Assembly: GCA_015664885.1 (NCBI GenBank)
Contig: DQPL01000131.1
Span: 62,001-126,000 of the forward strand
DNA from: Gemmatimonadota bacterium
GTDB taxonomy: Bacteria > Gemmatimonadota > Gemmatimonadetes > Longimicrobiales > Gaopeijiaceae
Direction of reading: 5' to 3'
Length of the DNA stretch: 64,000 nucleotides
Positions within the stretch are counted from its first letter, which is position 1, and each line of letters begins with the position of its first letter. A program made the translations under genes and the position numbers. Shown here piece after piece: positions 59,450-64,000 of the stretch. A model generated the notes under the pieces. The model was not told where the DNA came from. It worked only from the letters and a program-made list of their open reading frames with translations, and made no database searches.

Positions 59450-60073
59450 ATGCGCGTTCGCGGCTCGGCACGCTTGCGCCCAGCTCGCCGGTGCGGACCG
59501 GGATTGGCGGCCCTGCTAATGACGGCCGCAGCCGCGGCGCCCTCGAGTGCTCAGACACCCGCGAGCTTCATCGTGGAGAGCCCGACGATGCTGACCGGCG
59601 TCCTGATGCCCCGCGACTACAGTCCGGACGGGCGAAACGTCTCTCCTCCGCTCACCTGGCGGGGGTTGCCCGAGGGAACCCGCCAGATAGCGGTGCTCTG
59701 CCAGGATCATGGCGCAGGCCGCCCGCCACCCTGGGTACACTGGATCATTTACAACATCCCCGGAAACGCCACCGGGCTGCCCGAAGGAGTCCCCTTCGAT
59801 CCGTCCGAGCGCATGCCTGATGAGATCGCCGGCGCCACGCAGGGCAACAACGGTTGGGGGCTACCCATGTACCGTGGGCCCGCGCCGCCCGGGACATCAC
59901 TCCACCACTATCACTTCGCCGTGTTCGCATTGGATACGGAGCTCGATCTACCACCCGGACTCACCCGAGACGAGCTGCTCGAGGCGATCGAAGGCCATGT
60001 CATCGGGCTGGGCAGCATGGTACCGCTGTACCAAAGGCAGCCCTCCGGCAACGGCCCTCAGTTTCCGTCCTGA
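59450..60073 (+). CDS. Secreted PEBP-family (YbhB/YbcL-like) protein
   Basis: The 207-residue protein has a signal peptide (GLAALLMTAAAAAPSSAQ) and a phosphatidylethanolamine-binding-protein fold. Motifs are YSPDGRNVSPPLTWRGLP, the DPDAP-like region VLCQDHGAGRPP, WVHWIIYNIP, and HHYHFAVFALDTELDL. Bacterial members are small ligand-binding proteins of unclear role. ATG 59450 begins the signal peptide; GTG 59426, which overlaps the upstream TGA, would add eight residues and could couple translation. The downstream pair begins 15 bp later, so the genes probably share a transcript. Confidence 0.87.
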   Translation: MRVRGSARLRPARRCGPGLAALLMTAAAAAPSSAQTPASFIVESPTMLTGVLMPRDYSPDGRNVSPPLTWRGLPEGTRQIAVLCQDHGAGRPPPWVHWIIYNIPGNATGLPEGVPFDPSERMPDEIAGATQGNNGWGLPMYRGPAPPGTSLHHYHFAVFALDTELDLPPGLTRDELLEAIEGHVIGLGSMVPLYQRQPSGNGPQFPS

Positions 60074-60088
60074 TTCCAGAGGACTCCG

Positions 60089-60817
60089 ATGAACGACGAT
60101 GACGCTCGGGAGAGAAACGACTCTTCTGTGATCTCCCGCAGAGATCTACTGCGCACGGCCGGAGCCGCCGGCGCCGCGGCGCTGGTTCCGCATTCCATAG
60201 CGGCGGCCGCTCCCGCCGAAGCCATCGAGGCCGGCGCCGCAGCGCTACCCGGACCGAGCATCGCCACGGCTCCGGCACCTACGGGTCCGTTGATGAACCT
60301 GACCGCCCGGGAGACGGAGATTCTGAGCGCCATGGTGGACCGGTTGATTCCCTCCGACGAGCTCGGCCCGGGGGCCCTCGAAGCAGGCGCTCTGCGTTTT
60401 ATCGACCGCGCGTTGAGCGAAGCGGAGTCGGACTCGGCTGGTGCGTACCGCTCAGGCCTCGCGGCGCTGGACCGCTATAGCCACTACTCGAGAGGTGCCG
60501 CCTTCGTCGAGCTTTCGGCGACAGATCAGGACTCTGTTCTCATCGACCTGCAGACGGGCGGCGCTACCGGAGCCAACGTCGGATTCGTGGGGAGTTCGGG
60601 CTCGTTCTTCAACATGGTCAAGAGCCATACCTGGCAGGGGACCTTCGGTGATCCACACTACGGTGGCAACGTGGACTTCATTGGCTGGGACCTCATCGGT
60701 TATCCCGGCGTGCGCCTGCAGGTCAGCGAGGAAGATCAGCGGGCCTTGGAAGCGGACGAACTGACACCGGTCCGCAGGTCGGCGTATGACTACGCCACGT
60801 TCCGGGTGGACCAGTGA
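60089..60817 (+). CDS. Gluconate 2-dehydrogenase subunit 3-like protein, Tat-exported
   Basis: The 242-residue protein has a twin-arginine signal (SRRDLLRTAGAAGAAALVPH), then a domain of the gluconate 2-dehydrogenase subunit 3 family: TARETEILSAMVDRLIPSDE, PGALEAGALRFIDRAL, and the C-terminal block HTWQGTFGDPHYGGNVDFIG with WDLIGYPG. This small subunit is normally the partner of a GMC-type flavoprotein. The GMC gene follows after 28 bp, so the two proteins would be exported as one complex through the Tat system, since the large subunit has no signal of its own. Confidence 0.9.
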   Translation: MNDDDARERNDSSVISRRDLLRTAGAAGAAALVPHSIAAAAPAEAIEAGAAALPGPSIATAPAPTGPLMNLTARETEILSAMVDRLIPSDELGPGALEAGALRFIDRALSEAESDSAGAYRSGLAALDRYSHYSRGAAFVELSATDQDSVLIDLQTGGATGANVGFVGSSGSFFNMVKSHTWQGTFGDPHYGGNVDFIGWDLIGYPGVRLQVSEEDQRALEADELTPVRRSAYDYATFRVDQ

Positions 60818-60845
60818 AGCCGCGCGCGGGAAGGAGGTAACCGAC

Positions 60846-62552
60846 ATGGCGACTCAACTTCGCGGGACCGATGTAGTCATCGTCGGGCTGGGCGCAGCGG
60901 GCGGCGTGGCGGCGTATCCGCTTGCCGAAGCCGGGCTGGACGTCGTCGGCCTGGAGGCCGGCACCTGGCTGGACCGCAGAGATTTCGCCCCGGACGAAAT
61001 CAGGAACAACTACCGCGATTGGCCGATGCTGATCGACAAATGCGAGCAGGAGCGACCCACGTCACGAGCCACTTCTGAGACCACCGCCCGTCGAGTGGGC
61101 AGCCATCCCATGATGAACGCTGTGGGTGGGACCAGCTTGCACTACTGGGCTCAGAGCTGGCGTCTGAACCCGTGGGACTTCCGGGTCGTGAGCGAGACCA
61201 CTCGTCGCTATGGCAGGTCTAGAGTCCCACTCGGTTCGACGGTCGAGGACTGGCCTTTCGGTTACGAGGAGCTGGAGCCGTTCTATGACCGGGTCGAGCG
61301 CGAGGTGGGCGTGTCAGGCCAAGCCGGCAACGTTCGCGGCGCCATCGACGGGCGCGGCAACCAGTTCGAGGGCGCTCGTGCAAGGGAGTTCCCGATGCCG
61401 CCCCTACGCTGGACTGCCTTCAACGAGCGTATGGCTGAAGCGGCGCGGGCCCATGGATGGCACCCGTTCCCCGGGCCGGCGGCCATCAATACCGAGCGCT
61501 ACCAGGGCCGCCGCGGCTGTGGCTACCACGGATTTTGCAGCAAGGGTGGCTGCCCGATCGACGCCAAGAACGCCACGCATCTCACCACGATTCCCAAGGC
61601 GGTCGATACCGGGAACCTGAGGGTGGTGACTCAGGCTCACGTGACCACGGTGCAAGTGGACGCGGACGGACGCGTCACGGGCGTGAACTACGTGTCGGGC
61701 GGCACGGAGTATTTCCAGCCCGCCAAGGTGGTCCTGCTCGCCAGCTACACTTACGAAAACGTGCGCATGTTGCTGCTGTCCAAGTCCAACGCATACCCGG
61801 ACGGACTCGCGAACAACCGCGGGCAAGTAGGGCGCCACTATTTGAGCCATCACCAAGGGGCGGGCGTGACCGCGCTCTTCCCCTACGACCTGGATGCCTG
61901 GTACGGACTTCCGGCTCAGGGCGTGGCGGTCGACGATTGGGCAGACGACAACTTCGATCACACCGATCTCGACTTCATCGGTGGCGGCAACCTCTGGGCC
62001 ATGTCCGACCGCCGCCCCATCTCCGCGGCGGGCATGAGCACGTTCGGCCGCGGCCGCAACTGGGGCTCCGCCTGGAAGCGATTCATCCGCGAGAACTCCG
62101 ACCGCTCCCACTACTTCTACATCCAGAAGACAACGCTGCCATACGAAGACAACTACCTAGACCTGGATCCGGGCGTCACCGATCCGTTGGGGTTGCCCGT
62201 CATTCGCATAACCGGACACTACAAGAAGAATGAGCTGGCTCTCGCGGCCTTCATGCAGGATCGAGCTGTGGAGTGGTACCAGAAGGCTGGAGCGACGGAG
62301 ATCGTGCGCGGGGGCCTTGGAAATGCCATGGGCGCTTCGACGCACGCGTACGGTGGTACTCGTATGGGAGACGACGCCGAAACCAACGTCGTAGATCGCT
62401 GGGGCTTCTCGCATGAGGCGCCCAACCTGGGTGTGCTCGGCGCCTCGGTGATGGGCACGAGCGGCGCGCGTAACCCAACGCTCACCGCACAAGCGCTCTC
62501 CTGGCGTACGGCACAACACCTCGTCGAGAGCTGGAGCGACATCGCCGAGTAG
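60846..62552 (+). CDS. GMC-family FAD oxidoreductase (gluconate 2-dehydrogenase large-subunit-like)
   Basis: The 568-residue flavoprotein has the FAD motif DVVIVGLGAAGGVAAYPLAE, then GLEAGTWLDRRDF, MMNAVGGTSLHYW and SKGGCPIDAKNATHLTTIPK. The C-terminal active-site blocks are GASTHAYGGTRMGDD and SGARNPTLTAQAL, with the paired His and Asn positions of the family. It oxidises a sugar, sugar acid or alcohol, with electrons probably passed to a quinone or cytochrome. It lacks its own signal peptide and would ride with the subunit 3-like protein. AAGGAGG, an ideal ribosome-binding site, is 8 nt before the ATG. No haem subunit gene is adjacent. Confidence 0.92.
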   Translation: MATQLRGTDVVIVGLGAAGGVAAYPLAEAGLDVVGLEAGTWLDRRDFAPDEIRNNYRDWPMLIDKCEQERPTSRATSETTARRVGSHPMMNAVGGTSLHYWAQSWRLNPWDFRVVSETTRRYGRSRVPLGSTVEDWPFGYEELEPFYDRVEREVGVSGQAGNVRGAIDGRGNQFEGARAREFPMPPLRWTAFNERMAEAARAHGWHPFPGPAAINTERYQGRRGCGYHGFCSKGGCPIDAKNATHLTTIPKAVDTGNLRVVTQAHVTTVQVDADGRVTGVNYVSGGTEYFQPAKVVLLASYTYENVRMLLLSKSNAYPDGLANNRGQVGRHYLSHHQGAGVTALFPYDLDAWYGLPAQGVAVDDWADDNFDHTDLDFIGGGNLWAMSDRRPISAAGMSTFGRGRNWGSAWKRFIRENSDRSHYFYIQKTTLPYEDNYLDLDPGVTDPLGLPVIRITGHYKKNELALAAFMQDRAVEWYQKAGATEIVRGGLGNAMGASTHAYGGTRMGDDAETNVVDRWGFSHEAPNLGVLGASVMGTSGARNPTLTAQALSWRTAQHLVESWSDIAE

Positions 62553-62638
62553 AAATTCGATTTGCCGTGAGCCGTTCCAAGCCGTAGCCTATCGGTCGGT
62601 TCCTGCACGATTTTGCCATGCCCTACGGGAGATGGATG

Positions 62639-63865
62639 ATGCCGAAGCGCCCACTGATGTTCGCCATAGCCTTGGTAGTGTCGGTTACGGCCCTCGCTTG
62701 TGCCGCCGACGCACTCGACGACATAGCGATGGACACGGAAGGAATGGTTCCGACGTTCGAAGTCGATCCGTTCTGGCCAAAGCCGCTACCTAACCACTGG
62801 ATCATGGGCGCGACGATCGGCGCAGACGTCGACTCTCGCGACCACGTCTGGCTCGTACAGCGCAACACGCCCGACCAGTTCGCGGGCCGCACCGAGCTCG
62901 GCTCGGCACAGGACCCGGTACTCAGCGAGTGCTGCTCGCCGGCGCCGCCCGTGCTCGAATTCGATGCGGACGGCAACCTCGTCGGCTCGTGGGGAGGCCC
63001 GACCGATACGGGTGAGTGGGAGTGGCCGACGTCCAACCACGGCATCACCGTGGACCACAACGACAACGTTTGGATCGGCGGCAACGGCGGAGCCGACGCG
63101 CACATCGTGAAGTTCTCGCGTGACGGTCAGTTCCTGGCGCAGTACGGCCAGTCAGGGGCGCGGGCACGCGACGGCGGCGGCTTTGCGGCCAACAGCGACG
63201 ACGAGACGAGCTTCGGCCGAGTGGCCAAGATCTTCGTCGACGGCGTGGAAAACGAGGCCTATATCTCCGACGGCTACCTCAACCGACGGGTGGCAGTCCT
63301 CGACGCCAGCACCGGTGAGATGAAGCGCTTCTGGGGTGCCTATGGCGACGCTCCCATGGCCAGCGAGAATCCGGGCCGGTACGTGCCGGGCGAGACCCCG
63401 CCACAAGAGTTCCGCCCACCGGTGCACTGCGCCGAGCTCTCGGTCGATCGCCTGCTCTACGTATGTGATCGTCCGTCGAACCGGATCTCGGTATTCCAGA
63501 CCGATGGCACCTTCGTGAAAGAGGTGATCATCGCGCCCGCGACCTTGTCGCAGGGCTCGACCTGGGACATCGACTTCTCCCACGATCCTGAGCAGAGGTT
63601 CATCTACCTCGCCGATGGCCAGAACATGAAGGTCTACGTCATCGAGCGTGAGACGCTGGAGGTCCTGTACAGCTTCGGCGACGGTGGCCGGCAGCCTGGA
63701 CTCTTCTTCGCGGTTCACTCCCTCGCCGTGGACTCCCAGGGCAACATCTACACCACGGAGACCTACGAGGGTAAGCGCATTCAGAAGTTCAAGTACATGG
63801 GCATGGGCACCGTCTCCGGTAACGACGGAGCAGCGTGGCCGGCAGACCGACGCCGAGGCATGTAA
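62639..63865 (+). CDS. Secreted NHL-repeat beta-propeller protein
   Basis: The 408-residue protein has a signal peptide (LMFAIALVVSVTALACAA; the Cys may be a lipobox). It then has repeated NHL-type blades such as VLEFDADGNLVGSWGGPTDT, HGITVDHNDNVWIGGNGG and VHSLAVDSQGNIYTTETYEG. This architecture resembles peptidyl-alpha-hydroxyglycine lyase-like and bacterial NHL lipoproteins, which often sit beside oxidoreductases. Function is unassigned, most likely ligand binding. ATG 62639 was chosen from three clustered ATGs because GGGAG lies 7 nt upstream. The gene ends at a strong terminator. Confidence 0.88.
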   Translation: MPKRPLMFAIALVVSVTALACAADALDDIAMDTEGMVPTFEVDPFWPKPLPNHWIMGATIGADVDSRDHVWLVQRNTPDQFAGRTELGSAQDPVLSECCSPAPPVLEFDADGNLVGSWGGPTDTGEWEWPTSNHGITVDHNDNVWIGGNGGADAHIVKFSRDGQFLAQYGQSGARARDGGGFAANSDDETSFGRVAKIFVDGVENEAYISDGYLNRRVAVLDASTGEMKRFWGAYGDAPMASENPGRYVPGETPPQEFRPPVHCAELSVDRLLYVCDRPSNRISVFQTDGTFVKEVIIAPATLSQGSTWDIDFSHDPEQRFIYLADGQNMKVYVIERETLEVLYSFGDGGRQPGLFFAVHSLAVDSQGNIYTTETYEGKRIQKFKYMGMGTVSGNDGAAWPADRRRGM

Positions 63866-63890
63866 CGCCAGCCGAACCCTGGAAGCACGA

Positions 63891-63923
63891 GGGCCCCACC
63901 CGTGAGGGTGGGGCCCTTTTTTT
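63891..63923 (+). terminator. Strong intrinsic terminator after the NHL-repeat gene
   Basis: GGGCCCCACCC (63891-63901) pairs exactly with GGGTGGGGCCC (63906-63916) around a GTGA loop, then seven T residues follow. It ends plus-strand transcription; the complementary strand has no T tract after the stem, so it is one-directional. Confidence 0.92.
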
Positions 63924-63963
63924 GCGAGGCCGGAGTGAGGCCGTCAGAGCTCGTTCGAGGCGC

Positions 63964-64000
63964 CTAGCGCGACTTCAACTTGAACACGTAGAGCGCGTTA
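63964..64000 (-). CDS. C-terminal end of an unidentified minus-strand gene (partial)
   Basis: The last 37 bases encode NALYVFKLKSR then TAG on the minus strand. The short, strand-like ending with a basic tail (LYVFKLK) is gene-like and convergent with the terminator just before it. Quinoprotein and related propeller proteins often end with such a strand, but eleven residues do not allow a family call. The gene continues outside the window. Confidence 0.5.
   Translation of the reverse strand, partial: NALYVFKLKSR

Overview
The window is 64 kb of high-GC bacterial chromosome. The gene content suggests an uncultured Gram-negative soil or marine lineage, most likely Gemmatimonadota or a neighbour such as Acidobacteriota. 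The grounds are DUF1592/DUF1552 gene pairs, periplasmic PQQ dehydrogenases, DUF5916 outer-membrane proteins, duplicated-permease remnants, many secreted hydrolases and Na+-coupled symporters. This placement is inference; there is no rRNA gene in the window.

Layout. 1-1.3 kb: tail of an ABC permease, RNase P RNA (minus strand) and a PIN-toxin/antitoxin pair with a palindromic operator. 1.3-3.8 kb and 8.6-11.6 kb: two separate pairings of a class V PLP enzyme with a Na+-driven amino-acid-type transporter. 3.9-8.0 kb: a periplasmic histidine phosphatase, a small beta-barrel protein, and a PQQ dehydrogenase translationally coupled to a blue-copper lipoprotein. 8.0-8.6 kb and 11.6-12.4 kb: gene debris (permease, sigma factor, MinD/ParA ATPase, PIN toxin). 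12.4-22.0 kb: an operon of nine tightly packed haem genes, hemH-A-C-D-B-Q-E-Y-L, that covers every step from glutamyl-tRNA to haem by the coproporphyrin-dependent route. 22.0-33.2 kb: receiver protein, ankyrin-repeat secreted protein, DUF1552 and DUF1592 cytochrome-type proteins, a serine hydrolase, a cytochrome/PHM-like copper protein and two-component-system debris. 33.2-39.1 kb: an SSS symporter with a small membrane partner, hydroxyacid-oxoacid transhydrogenase, an RnfD-like/Cys-rich repeat fusion and a SUMF1-fold protein.

39.3-45.6 kb (minus strand) is the most notable stretch. A run ilvN-ilvC-DUF5916-redoxin fusion ends in a UGSC-type selenoprotein whose in-frame TGA (39537-39539) would be read as selenocysteine; a candidate bacterial SECIS hairpin lies about 20 nt downstream. 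Read conventionally, this gene would look like two unrelated small ORFs. ilvB diverges from ilvN across only 67 bp.

47.8-64 kb: a second PQQ dehydrogenase with a strong terminator, two divergent M28-like exopeptidase paralogues that lack the usual Glu-Glu motif, the glutamate synthase large subunit (gltB) with a structured leader, and a plus-strand series: MDR reductase, PEBP protein, gluconate-dehydrogenase-subunit-3/GMC oxidoreductase pair and an NHL-repeat protein, closed by a terminator. The window ends inside the tail of a minus-strand gene.

No rRNA, tRNA, CRISPR array, intact transposase or phage gene was seen. Starts were chosen by ribosome-binding site, overlap with the upstream stop codon and signal-peptide position; where they are uncertain the entry says so.
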